The notes beneath the pieces were generated by a model. It did no database searches. It saw nothing but the letters and a program-made list of their open reading frames with translations, and was not told where the DNA came from. Source: Acidobacteriaceae bacterium (GTDB taxonomy: Bacteria; Acidobacteriota; Terriglobia; Terriglobales; Acidobacteriaceae). Taken from it: 36,482 nucleotides of DNA. Made by a program: the position numbers and the translations under genes. Of the stretch, positions 16,031 to 23,604 are shown in pieces. Position 1 is the stretch's first letter; every line of letters begins with the position of its first letter. The DNA lies in contig PKXQ01000126.1 of NCBI GenBank assembly GCA_003132405.1, forward strand, positions 1 through 36,482, read 5' to 3'.

Positions 16031-16239
16031 CCTTTATCCTTGTTTCGTTCGACCGTCTTTCGTGGGATGCTAATACCACTCCCGAAAATGAACACTCAGG
16101 ATGCATCATCGGAGTGCTTTGGCGATATACATTGTTTCCTGTATTGACCGCATTTCGCTTTGGACGCGAGGCACGAGTTCCGGAAGGCTACCCAGAGAAG
16201 CTCTAAAATTGCTGAATTTATTTGGAACAGCGGCGAAAT

Positions 16240-16446
16240 TTAAGAAATGCCCGTCAGCAGCCGCACGAAAAGCACGAGAGACAATCCAATAGCGGCAATG
16301 CTGTTCGCTCGAATCGCGCGATAGTTTGCCGCCCACGGAAACATCAAGACATCGAACAGCGGCCGGAGTTTATCGGGCCAAAACAATCCGGCCACTCCGA
16401 AGGCAAGACATACCTGGACAATAAGGCAGAGCTCCAAACTATTCAT
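16240..16446 (-). CDS. Small two-helix membrane protein, unknown
   Basis: From ATG 16446 the product is 68 residues with two hydrophobic helices (about 4-20, LELCLIVQVCLAFGVAGLF, and about 47-64, AIGLSLVLFVRLL) separated by a loop with PDKLRPLFDVLMFPWAANYRAIR. The residue pattern is protein-like and no better frame covers the region. An upstream in-frame ATG at 16503 would add 19 polar residues. No strong ribosome-binding site is visible for either. No family was recognised. It sits 125 bases after the nuclease-like gene. The stretch 16031-16239 before the kinase shows nothing I can support. Confidence 0.45.
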   Translation of the reverse strand: MNSLELCLIVQVCLAFGVAGLFWPDKLRPLFDVLMFPWAANYRAIRANSIAAIGLSLVLFVRLLTGIS

Positions 16447-16571
16447 ACTTACAATTCCGTTGGTTGGATTGCCTCTGTATTGAAACCTAACCGAGGCGTA
16501 CATGAGAAATTACCAAAGTTTGCCTCTGGAAGCCAAGAAAAAGAACCTCTCTGGCTAGCAAAAAGATTACC

Positions 16572-17423
16572 CTAGGCGGTCGCGAACGACTCTTCGAAGC
16601 GCTCCCGACCGAGTCCATACTTCTTCGCCAGGAAGGTTCGAAGGCCGAGTGGGGCGGAGTCTGCCACCTCCTGCCAAGTCGAAATTCTGAGTTCGGTCCG
16701 CAATTCCACCGGCTTGACACACCGCATCACAGCGTACCAGGCATCCACCAGATCCGGTCTGCGAGCGTCGACCAAAACGCAGAATGAACACTGGAGAGCA
16801 AAGGCCGCGAGTACGTTGCGTAGAAGTTGATAGGAAAGATAGTTATCGCCGGTCTGCGGAAACTGGCTCGAATCGAACACCTTATCGAAATCTCGATATG
16901 CCTGCAGAGCCCGCTTCGGAGCGCTCTGAAAGTCACTCTCGGTAAGCTTCGCCTCGACTAACAAGTTTCCCAGGAGGAGATCGACTTCTGTCCGATCAAA
17001 TCTGCCATTGGTAAGAGGAACGCGTGCACGATATCCGAAACATGGAGACAAGCCGGGCTCGACGCCAAGCAGCGCACAAACTTTTCTGTCTCGTAACGCA
17101 CCTGGATGGCAGAAAATATTCATCAGCAAAGCATCCGAACTGGTACACGAATCGAGTTCCATCCAGCGTCCGCGATCTGTTGCAGGCAGAGCCCTGTGGC
17201 CTAGAGTATGAACCTTTGCCAATCGTCTTTGCCAAGCAGGATCAGCGCAGATCGCCTTGTAGCTCGCAGGGAAAAAATTCCCATGCCGCGAATTGTCATG
17301 GTAAGGCTCGAAGCAAATGATGGGAGCTTCGCCATAGCTAAGACAATGAGGGAGTGCCTCCGCGAGCGCATACTTTCGAGCGCAGTCAGCGAGATCACGA
17401 CGGAGGGCAGCGGCGAAACTCAT
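16572..17423 (-). CDS. PD-(D/E)XK nuclease-like protein, PGN_0703-type
   Basis: The 283-residue product has a core nuclease signature: Asp 148 in RTEVDLLLG, then LLVEAKL with Glu 157 and Lys 159, spaced as in PD-(D/E)XK enzymes. Upstream, RWMELDSCTSSDALLMNIFCHPG (about 86-108) resembles the SSQALxFNLF segment of the PGN_0703 family of putative restriction endonucleases, as I remember it. Family assignment is from memory and moderately sure. It is solitary: no methyltransferase, specificity subunit or helicase is adjacent. Neighbours are a tiny membrane protein and a TPR protein with no known link. ATG 17423 lacks a clear ribosome-binding site. Confidence 0.65.
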   Translation of the reverse strand: MSFAAALRRDLADCARKYALAEALPHCLSYGEAPIICFEPYHDNSRHGNFFPASYKAICADPAWQRRLAKVHTLGHRALPATDRGRWMELDSCTSSDALLMNIFCHPGALRDRKVCALLGVEPGLSPCFGYRARVPLTNGRFDRTEVDLLLGNLLVEAKLTESDFQSAPKRALQAYRDFDKVFDSSQFPQTGDNYLSYQLLRNVLAAFALQCSFCVLVDARRPDLVDAWYAVMRCVKPVELRTELRISTWQEVADSAPLGLRTFLAKKYGLGRERFEESFATA

Positions 17424-17534
17424 GCAAATCGCTTGCTGGAAATGGCCATCAAAAACGCCGAGCTTTGACTTTTTGGAATTATGGCGAACGAAAGGCGAAT
17501 AGAAATCTTACGATGGGATTTTTCTTGCACTATG

Positions 17535-18437
17535 CTACTTGTCGCCGCGAACAAGTTCCAGTTCCGATCCAACAAATCCCCAGGCGTTCCAAGCCTCGCC
17601 CTTCACGACGTTCTTAAACAGTTGGAGCGCATCAGCACGCTGGCGATGATAGACACGCCAATTGCCGACGCCATAGCTCACCGTATCGAAGGCGAGCTCG
17701 CCTTCAAGGTCATCCGGGGCCGCAGGCGGAGGCGGCAAGACAGCCTCTGCCGTGAGCTGCCCCTGATAAAAATGCAGCAGACGGAGATAGAAATAAAGAT
17801 GCGGCTCAGTGTTCTTGATCTCCGGCGTGATGCGCGCCAGGGCCTGCTCAGCTTCTTTCTCTTTGCCGGCGCGGCGCAGAGAAACATAGAGCCAGTTTGT
17901 GCAATCGATCAGGCTGTCATCATTTTTTGCCAGCGCTCGCGCTCGATCGAACGAAACTGCGGCGGCATCGAACTCGCCAGAAAAATAATGCGACAAGCCG
18001 AGATGATAATGGGCATCGAGCATGTCGGGCGCAAGCTTAGTTGCCTGCTCCAGATCATTCATCGCTCGCTTGAATTCGCGCAGCCCCAGTTCGCGATGGC
18101 CGCGTTCCAGGTAAAGATCAGCGCTCTTTGGAGCAAAGGCCAAGCCCGCAGTCGTTGTCGCAACGGCCTCGCGATATTGCCTGCGCGTCGCCTGAGCCTT
18201 TGAGAGCTGGATCACGCGCTCCACGTTCTTCGGATCTTCTGCCAGGCTCTTGCGAGCAGCGATTACTTTGTCGTCGTCCGGCAGCGCGTAGAGTTTGCGG
18301 CCAAGGCCCGACGTCGTCTCGAACGCTCCGTGTGTCGTGGCAGACTGCGACCGTATTTGAGCCGTCAGCACAAAAATAGCCACAAAACAAAGCGTCGCAA
18401 AGCCAATTCTCGATTCCGAGAACCAGGACCCCATCAT
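17535..18437 (-). CDS. Exported TPR-repeat protein
   Basis: The 300-residue product has an N-terminal hydrophobic segment (about 11-28, IGFATLCFVAIFVLTAQI) serving as signal or anchor. Tetratricopeptide repeats follow at about 65-215: AEDPKNVERVIQLSKAQATRRQYREAVATTTAGLAFAPKSADLYLERGHRELGLREFKRAMNDLEQATKLAPDMLDAHYHLGLSHYFSGEFDAAAVSFDRARALA shows at least three units. A proline-rich linker (LPPPPAAPDD) precedes a C-terminal helical region. It is likely a periplasmic scaffold. It begins 31 bases after the stop of the M28-type peptidase gene on the same strand, so the two are probably co-transcribed and may work together. Confidence 0.85.
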   Translation of the reverse strand: MMGSWFSESRIGFATLCFVAIFVLTAQIRSQSATTHGAFETTSGLGRKLYALPDDDKVIAARKSLAEDPKNVERVIQLSKAQATRRQYREAVATTTAGLAFAPKSADLYLERGHRELGLREFKRAMNDLEQATKLAPDMLDAHYHLGLSHYFSGEFDAAAVSFDRARALAKNDDSLIDCTNWLYVSLRRAGKEKEAEQALARITPEIKNTEPHLYFYLRLLHFYQGQLTAEAVLPPPPAAPDDLEGELAFDTVSYGVGNWRVYHRQRADALQLFKNVVKGEAWNAWGFVGSELELVRGDK

Positions 18438-18468
18438 TGTTTTCTCCTACAGTCAGGAAAAATTCCGG

Positions 18469-20748
18469 CTAGCGAAACACCACGATCTTCGCTTCTTCGC
18501 AAGCCTTCAGATAATCGGCCACAACATCGACCGGGATCGGCCCAAACTCCGCCGCGACCGCATCGCGTATCTCGCCCACTGACCGCTTCCCGTCGACGAA
18601 GTTGACAATCTCGTAGGCATACAGCGTCCCGCGATCTTGCACACGCAAGAGACGATTCGACCCGCCCTGCAGTAGCTTGATCTTCGCAACCCGCTCGCTG
18701 CCGAGCCGATCCAACAGCACATCATCATTCTGAAAATTCAGCGGACCAAACTCGCCAATTCGCGCTGGCACCCGTGCCGCATCGGGATCACCATGCCATG
18801 GCGCCTGTGCAGGAAAGTCGTGGGTACCGCGCTCCGCGGCAATGTGGTCGAGCCAACCGTTCAGCGTCGCGGCCTGCGCGTCCAGATCTTTACTGAACGT
18901 TGCGACATCCCCTGCATCCCTCTGCGTATATGCCGAAAACGAACGAAGCTCTGCTTGCTCGCGCCGCAACATCTGCGTCATCAAGTTGCGCGCCTCATAC
19001 CAGGCTTCCTTCGGCGGCAACTGGCTGTCTTGCGCCAGACCGTGCGCGCGCTCGAAACCCGCCGCCAGCCGCCGCTGCGCGCGCGCCGCAAAAAACGCGA
19101 GCCACGACGTAGTCTTGCCGCCGTCAGCATACGCATACGTATATCCCGAAGCCGCACCCAGCACAGCAACCCGACGCAGTTTCGTAGGGTCGATCTGCTG
19201 GAGCGTATCGTGATCGGTGTGGATGTAAATGTCCGGCCAGTCGCGCAAGTAAAGCGATGGCACCGCGATCGTCGAAGAATCGTAATCATCGTGATCGCTG
19301 CCGTCGGAATATGGCGTGCGGTCGGCGAGAAATTCATTGCGCGTGCCGGGCACGCCGTTTCGATCTTCCACGACTGCGGCCTCCACGTGGCTACCGTCTT
19401 CTGCATACACTGTCGCGCCATCCCGAATCGCCTCAGCAAACAATTCGCCCACATCGGTGACAAAGCTCGGCAGCGACCATGGCGTTTCGGTCACATGCAG
19501 AATGGATTTGTTCTTGTAGGGATCGCCGCCCACCATATCCATGTGCACGTCGGCGCGCAGCGACTTTCGAATATCGGGGTGCGCGCTCAGAAAAGCCATC
19601 GTCCCCTCGACCTCCGGCCCCCATATAAAGCGCAGCGTTCGCGCCGGGCGCGGAAGCTTGCCGCTTGCAATCAGCCGGTTCAGCACCCGCGCCGATTCCA
19701 TGATAGTCACGCACCCGCTCCCATTGTCGTTCGCTCCCGGCCGCTGATGGTCGAGATGACAGCTATAGACGACCTCGCCCGCGTGCGGGTCTGTGCCGGG
19801 GATTGTCGCCGTCACCACGGTCCAATGCCCCGGCGTCACTTCTGCTTTCACGTTCGCGCTTAAGAGCAGCGGATGTCCTGCGGCCAGTTGCGCGCGCAGC
19901 GCCGTCGCCGTTCCGCGCGAAACCATGAATGCAAACCCATTCGACAGCAGCGCATCTAAGTGGCCCCAGCGGACAATCGTGGTGTCGAGACCCGACCACG
20001 CTGTCGTCTGATTCGGCATGTCGCTCACGATTCCCGACGCCCCATGCTCCATCACCGCCAGGCTCTGCACTGTCGCCAGCGAACCATCTGCGAGAACAAT
20101 CTTGCCGCGCACATCCTTACCTGTATAGTCCGCTTCGCTCGTGCCTGCGCCAACGTCGACCAGGACTGCATCCACGGCTGCTGAGTGGCTGTAGTCGGCG
20201 AGCCGGATCGGATCCGTTGCCCAGTCGCCCAGCAGAGTGTGCTCCGGCGCAAGCTCCCACAAGTTCGCCGACTCAACATGCCACGCCATATACGAGCGCA
20301 TCAGCCCGTAGTGAATCTTGCCGTCGATCGGAAACTGCTCCGCGTGCGCATCCTGCAGACCATATTCCTTGGCGCGTGCCAGCATGAAATCCGCCGCCTG
20401 ATCGAACTCCGGCGTCGCCGGCACACGGTGCAGCCGCGTCAGCAAACGCAGGTTCTCATAGGGAGCGACTCCGCTGGTCTCATCGCGGATCTCGGTCCAC
20501 TGCGCCTCGCTAAGGAAAGGCTGCTGCGCGTAAAGCAGGCAGCTGAGAAAAATCAGCGAAGAAGCTACAAAGAGACGAAGCAGTCGAGTCGCGCTTGAAA
20601 ATTTGCATAGGTAGACAATTGTCCCGAGTGGTGCGGAATCTATCGAAGTCTGGTAGATCACAAAAATAAAACGCGCCAGCTTATTTTCGGCACCGTCTTT
20701 TTCGCCACTGCCCTCCACGATCGCGCAAATCATAGACCGCCCATACAT
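18469..20748 (-). CDS. Membrane-anchored M28-type peptidase with C-terminal small domain
   Basis: The 759-residue frame has an N-terminal extension of about 50 residues, a hydrophobic signal/anchor (about 53-74), a PA-like insert (about 190-300) and a zinc peptidase domain. Ligand motifs are CHLDHQRPGANDNGSG (His 331, Asp 341), WGPEVEGTMAFL (Glu 379/381), VHMDMVGGD (Asp 404) and DIYIHTDHDT. This is the DUF4910-like branch of clan MH rather than classical aminopeptidase S. The last 70 residues (GGSNRLLRVQDRGTLYAYEIVNFVDGKRSVGEIRDAVAAEFG) look like a PqqD- or winged-helix-like domain. The true start is uncertain: ATG 20748 lies 12 bases after the ParE stop, but no ribosome-binding site supports it, and a signal peptide normally sits at the N-terminus. 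Confidence 0.85.
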   Translation of the reverse strand: MYGRSMICAIVEGSGEKDGAENKLARFIFVIYQTSIDSAPLGTIVYLCKFSSATRLLRLFVASSLIFLSCLLYAQQPFLSEAQWTEIRDETSGVAPYENLRLLTRLHRVPATPEFDQAADFMLARAKEYGLQDAHAEQFPIDGKIHYGLMRSYMAWHVESANLWELAPEHTLLGDWATDPIRLADYSHSAAVDAVLVDVGAGTSEADYTGKDVRGKIVLADGSLATVQSLAVMEHGASGIVSDMPNQTTAWSGLDTTIVRWGHLDALLSNGFAFMVSRGTATALRAQLAAGHPLLLSANVKAEVTPGHWTVVTATIPGTDPHAGEVVYSCHLDHQRPGANDNGSGCVTIMESARVLNRLIASGKLPRPARTLRFIWGPEVEGTMAFLSAHPDIRKSLRADVHMDMVGGDPYKNKSILHVTETPWSLPSFVTDVGELFAEAIRDGATVYAEDGSHVEAAVVEDRNGVPGTRNEFLADRTPYSDGSDHDDYDSSTIAVPSLYLRDWPDIYIHTDHDTLQQIDPTKLRRVAVLGAASGYTYAYADGGKTTSWLAFFAARAQRRLAAGFERAHGLAQDSQLPPKEAWYEARNLMTQMLRREQAELRSFSAYTQRDAGDVATFSKDLDAQAATLNGWLDHIAAERGTHDFPAQAPWHGDPDAARVPARIGEFGPLNFQNDDVLLDRLGSERVAKIKLLQGGSNRLLRVQDRGTLYAYEIVNFVDGKRSVGEIRDAVAAEFGPIPVDVVADYLKACEEAKIVVFR

Positions 20749-20760
20749 CGAGATAAACGG

Positions 20761-21063
20761 CTACATTAGAACAGACCGAAGGTCACGGGCCCCGTGGAGG
20801 ATTCGAACGATTTGAAGCGGCCTCTTTTCCGGATCGTAGACAATCAGGTACTTCGAATAGGGATGCACGACCCAAAAGCGAACCGGCAACGGAGTCAAAT
20901 CCTTCCTAACACGACCGGCGAGTGGAGAGTCGGCAAGCAGTTCGCACGCCCGCAAAACCGCTCCCTCAACCCTGTCCGCCGCTTCCGGATTGTCTCGGTT
21001 TATGAAGTTCCAAATCTCGAAGAGATCGCTGACAGCTTCCGGCGTTATTTCATATTTCTCCAT
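20761..21063 (-). CDS. parE: ParE/RelE-superfamily toxin
   Basis: The 100-residue product matches the ParE toxin fold: TPEAVSDLFEIWNFINRDNPEAADRVEGAVLRACELLADSPLAGRVRKDL, then PVRFWVVHPYSKYLIVYDPEKRPLQIVRILHGARDL, with the characteristic YLIVY and RILHGARDL strands. ParE toxins poison DNA gyrase; RelE relatives cleave mRNA. The conserved ParE features (RILHGARD, no RelE catalytic Lys/Arg set evident) favour the gyrase type. Its ATG overlaps the antitoxin TGA by one base (TGATG), so the two are translationally coupled, antitoxin first. The chromosomal setting is between ubiD and a peptidase gene. Confidence 0.88.
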   Translation of the reverse strand: MEKYEITPEAVSDLFEIWNFINRDNPEAADRVEGAVLRACELLADSPLAGRVRKDLTPLPVRFWVVHPYSKYLIVYDPEKRPLQIVRILHGARDLRSVLM

Positions 21064-21332
21064 CAGCTCTGCTGATGACCGGATCGTGCTCGCTTGAGTT
21101 CGGCTAGCCTGGAACGGGCTTCGTCCGGGCTCATCAATTCGGCGCGCTGTGCGGAGGCATAGCCTTCGGCAATCTTCGTTTGAATATCCTCACGATTTGC
21201 GGCCAACCACGCTTCCTGTTCATGCAGCATGGAAACAGCCTGTTCCACGAATTCATCGACGGTCTCATAGGGGCCCCGCTGGACATCCTGTTTGATCAAT
21301 TCCTCGAGTTCGGGGCGAAGGCGGATTTCCAT
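21063..21332 (-). CDS. parD: ParD-like antitoxin
   Basis: The 89-residue product has a ribbon-helix-helix-like N-terminus (EIRLRPELEELIKQDVQRGPYETVDEFVEQAVSMLHEQE) and a C-terminal toxin-binding tail (SPDEARSRLAELKRARSGHQQS). It should neutralise the ParE encoded immediately downstream and repress the pair's promoter. ATG 21332 lies 42 bases after the ubiD stop. TAGAAT just upstream of the start (21338-21343) resembles a -10 element, so the module may have its own promoter with a very short leader, besides read-through from ubiD. That promoter assignment is weak. Confidence 0.85.
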   Translation of the reverse strand: MEIRLRPELEELIKQDVQRGPYETVDEFVEQAVSMLHEQEAWLAANREDIQTKIAEGYASAQRAELMSPDEARSRLAELKRARSGHQQS

Positions 21333-21374
21333 GGGGGTATTCTAACTCAGGCTGCCAATACAACCCCGCACCGT

Positions 21375-22985
21375 CTACTCGATCCCCAACTCTTTCGCCA
21401 GCGCCTTCCACTTTCCGTCCACCAGCGCGCGCGTCTTTGCGTCCATCACGATTTCGTGCGGCCAGGGACGCCCGAAGCCTTCGGTCGACCACTTGCGTGT
21501 CGCGTCGATGCCCATCTTCGATCCGTAATTTGCGAGCCGCGCCGCGTGGTCGAGCGAATCCACAGGTCCCAGCGTGAACTGTATATCGCGCTCCGGGTCG
21601 ATATTGTTGAGCGCCTTCAGAGTGACGTCGGCGACATCCTGCACATCGACGTCTTCGTCGACGACGATGATGCATTTCGTGAACATCGCTTGCCCGAGCG
21701 ACCATATCGCGTTCATCACTTTTCGCGCTTGCCCGGGATATGACTTGCGAATCGAAACGATCATCAGGTTGTGAAAGACGCCTTCGATCGGCAGATTAAC
21801 GTCAACGAGTTCAGGAATCGTCAGTTTCATCAGCGGCAGGAAGATGCGTTCGACGGCTTTGCCCATCCAAGCGTCTTCTTGCGGCGGCTTGCCCACAACC
21901 GTCGTCGCATAGATTGGATCTTTTCTATGCGTCACGCAGGTGACATGAAAAACCGGATATTCGTCTTCGAGGGAATAAAAGCCTGTGTGGTCGCCGAACG
22001 GGCCTTCGGTGCGCAGTTCGTCGAGGTTGACGTAGCCTTCGAGCACGATTTCGGCATTCGCCGGAACCTCGAGATCGACCGTCTCGCATTTCACTAGCTC
22101 GATCGGCTTCTGGCGCAGAAATCCGGCGACGATAAATTCCTCAACATCGGGGGGCGCCGGAACGATCGCAGAAAATGTGAGCGCCGGATCGGTGCCGATC
22201 GCCACGGCCACTTCCATCTTGCCTGACGGACGATCGCCGTCGGCCAACATTGCGCCGCCGGATGATCTGGCCATAATGTCGACGGCCGCTATAGCGCGCT
22301 GCGCGGCTGGACGGCCGGGGGCGGCCGTCCCTACGTGATCTGCGGCGACTGCGGCATTTCTCATGCGTTCGCGATAGTGTTCCGCGGCGACTTTCTGCCG
22401 CTGCCAGTGCATGCCAGTCGTGCGCTCGTCATAGATCTGCATGCGATACATACCGACGTTGCGCTTGCCTGTCTTTGGATCGCGCGTGATCACGCAAGGA
22501 AGCGTGATGAACCGTCCTGCATCTTTTGGCCAGCATTGCAGGATGGGAAAATCGAGCAGCGAAAAATTATCGCGCTTGATCACTTCTTTACAAGGGCCGG
22601 TTGCGACGGTCTTGGGAAAAAGCTTGCCCATCTCCGCGAGCAGCGGCAGCATTTTCATTTTGTCCAGAAAGCCTTGCGGAGATTTCACGTCCATGAAGGC
22701 GCGTATGCGATCGGAGATTTCGTCGAGGCGATCTACTTCGAGCGCGAGCCGCATGCGGCGCGCTGAACCAAACTGATTAATGAGAAGTTGCGTGCCGGGA
22801 TAGCCCTTCACATTCTCAAAGAGCAGCGCTTTTCCGCCGAGCGTTCCCTCCCGGTCGCGACTCTTCGAAACCCGGTCGGCGATTTCCGTAATTTCTAATA
22901 TCGGGTCCGCTTCTGTGCGGATGCGCTTCAGTTCACCGGCTCGGTCGAGCGCTTTGATCCAGTCCCGCAGATCGTCGTGAGCCAA
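21375..22985 (-). CDS. ubiD: UbiD-family decarboxylase with in-frame insertion
   Basis: The 536-residue product is a UbiD-type prenylated-FMN-dependent (de)carboxylase. Family motifs include DLRDWIKALDRAGELKRI, LLFENVKGYPG, LLDFPILQCWPKDAGRFITLP, MYRMQIYDERTTGMHWQ, MEVAVAIGTDPALTFSA, and ELRTEGPFGDHTGFYSLEDEYPVFHV with the catalytic Glu/Asp region. Family members usually link the HWQ segment to MEVAVA by a short helix; here about 45 extra residues (about 211-255, low complexity, Ala/Gly/Arg-rich) are inserted and contain a palindromic element. Start TTG 22985 is supported by GGAGG four bases upstream. The true substrate may be a 4-hydroxybenzoate-like quinone precursor or another aromatic acid. 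UbiX is not in the window. Confidence 0.92.
   Translation of the reverse strand: MAHDDLRDWIKALDRAGELKRIRTEADPILEITEIADRVSKSRDREGTLGGKALLFENVKGYPGTQLLINQFGSARRMRLALEVDRLDEISDRIRAFMDVKSPQGFLDKMKMLPLLAEMGKLFPKTVATGPCKEVIKRDNFSLLDFPILQCWPKDAGRFITLPCVITRDPKTGKRNVGMYRMQIYDERTTGMHWQRQKVAAEHYRERMRNAAVAADHVGTAAPGRPAAQRAIAAVDIMARSSGGAMLADGDRPSGKMEVAVAIGTDPALTFSAIVPAPPDVEEFIVAGFLRQKPIELVKCETVDLEVPANAEIVLEGYVNLDELRTEGPFGDHTGFYSLEDEYPVFHVTCVTHRKDPIYATTVVGKPPQEDAWMGKAVERIFLPLMKLTIPELVDVNLPIEGVFHNLMIVSIRKSYPGQARKVMNAIWSLGQAMFTKCIIVVDEDVDVQDVADVTLKALNNIDPERDIQFTLGPVDSLDHAARLANYGSKMGIDATRKWSTEGFGRPWPHEIVMDAKTRALVDGKWKALAKELGIE
22309..22330. repeat. Perfect palindrome inside the ubiD coding sequence
   Basis: GGACGGCCG (22309-22317) and CGGCCGTCC (22322-22330) are perfect 9-bp arms around GGGG. 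Read on the ubiD strand it encodes roughly residues 219-226 (TAAPGRPA) of a segment absent from typical UbiD proteins. It resembles REP-like mobile palindromes that sometimes land inside genes in frame. Confidence 0.7.
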
Positions 22986-23008
22986 AATTCCTCCCGGAGA
23001 GACAGACG

Positions 23009-23014
23009 ATTATA
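23009..23014 (-). promoter_or_regulatory. Perfect -10 element of the ubiD promoter
   Basis: On the minus strand TATAAT (23014-23009) lies 23 bases before the TTG start, with the GGAGG ribosome-binding site in between. No good -35 is present at 17-18 bases (CGGAGA or GCGGAG). The leader would be under 20 bases. The 22986-23139 interval is the divergent promoter region for ubiD and the molybdenum hydroxylase operon. Confidence 0.45.
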
Positions 23015-23139
23015 TGACGGCGCGCCGGTTTTCTCCGCTTTCCTGCCGCTCCACTCTTCCACATTTCGCGCTCTGCGACTACGATATGAAAATCATTCGG
23101 CAGCGCTAGCGTGTGATGGGAAAATTGACCGGAGGGCCA

Positions 23140-23604
23140 ATGATCCGTTTCAAAGTAAACGGCAAAGATAGAACTTTCGACGGCGATCCAGACATGCCGC
23201 TGCTCTGGTATCTGCGCGACGTCGCGCAGCTCACGGGAACAAAGTTTGGCTGCGGCATGTCGCTCTGCGGGGCCTGCACCGTGCATCAGAACGGCGCGGC
23301 CATACGCTCCTGCGTCACTCCCATGAAAGAAGTCGGGGGGGCCGAGATCACGACGATCGAAGGCATTGCTGCCATGCATCCCGTGCAGAAGGCATGGATG
23401 GACATCCGAGTGCCGCAATGCGGCTACTGTCAGACCGGCCAGATCATGCAGGCGATCGCACTGCTCAAGGAAAATAAAAGTCCGAGCGATCAGGATATCG
23501 ATGTTGCCATGTCGGGCAACATTTGCCGCTGCGGCACCTATCAGCGGATTCGCGCGGCGATTCACGAGGCCGCCAAGCATCAGGCTGCAAAGGAGACGGC
23601 ATGA
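23140..23604 (+). CDS. 2Fe-2S small subunit of a xanthine-oxidase-family hydroxylase (IorA-like)
   Basis: The 154-residue product is the two-cluster iron-sulfur subunit of a molybdenum hydroxylase. The N-terminal plant-type ferredoxin motif is [22 protein letters not shown] (Cys 38, 43, 46, 58). The C-terminal helical cluster has QCGYCQTGQ (Cys 94, 97) and NICRCGTY (Cys 129, 131). I chose ATG 23140, with GGAGGG (23131-23136) just upstream; an in-frame ATG at 23113 would add nine residues that the family lacks. It is the first gene of a five-gene operon, overlapping the large subunit by four bases. Closest known relatives are isoquinoline 1-oxidoreductase alpha and aldehyde-oxidising two-subunit enzymes. 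Confidence 0.93.
   Translation: MIRFKVNGKDRTFDGDPDMPLLWYLRDVAQLTGTKFGCGMSLCGACTVHQNGAAIRSCVTPMKEVGGAEITTIEGIAAMHPVQKAWMDIRVPQCGYCQTGQIMQAIALLKENKSPSDQDIDVAMSGNICRCGTYQRIRAAIHEAAKHQAAKETA

Noticed and set aside
17481..18203. 240-codon plus-strand frame over the TPR gene
   Set aside because: The opposite strand has clear TPR repeats and a signal peptide; this frame has neither a ribosome-binding site nor a family.
18793..19863. 356-codon plus-strand frame
   Set aside because: It is antisense to the M28-type peptidase, rich in Arg/His/Cys and without domain features; a high-GC shadow frame.
23523..23600. Upstream start for the molybdopterin large subunit
   Set aside because: It would overlap the Fe-S subunit by 82 bases; ATG 23601 has AAGGAG and places the Tat motif correctly.
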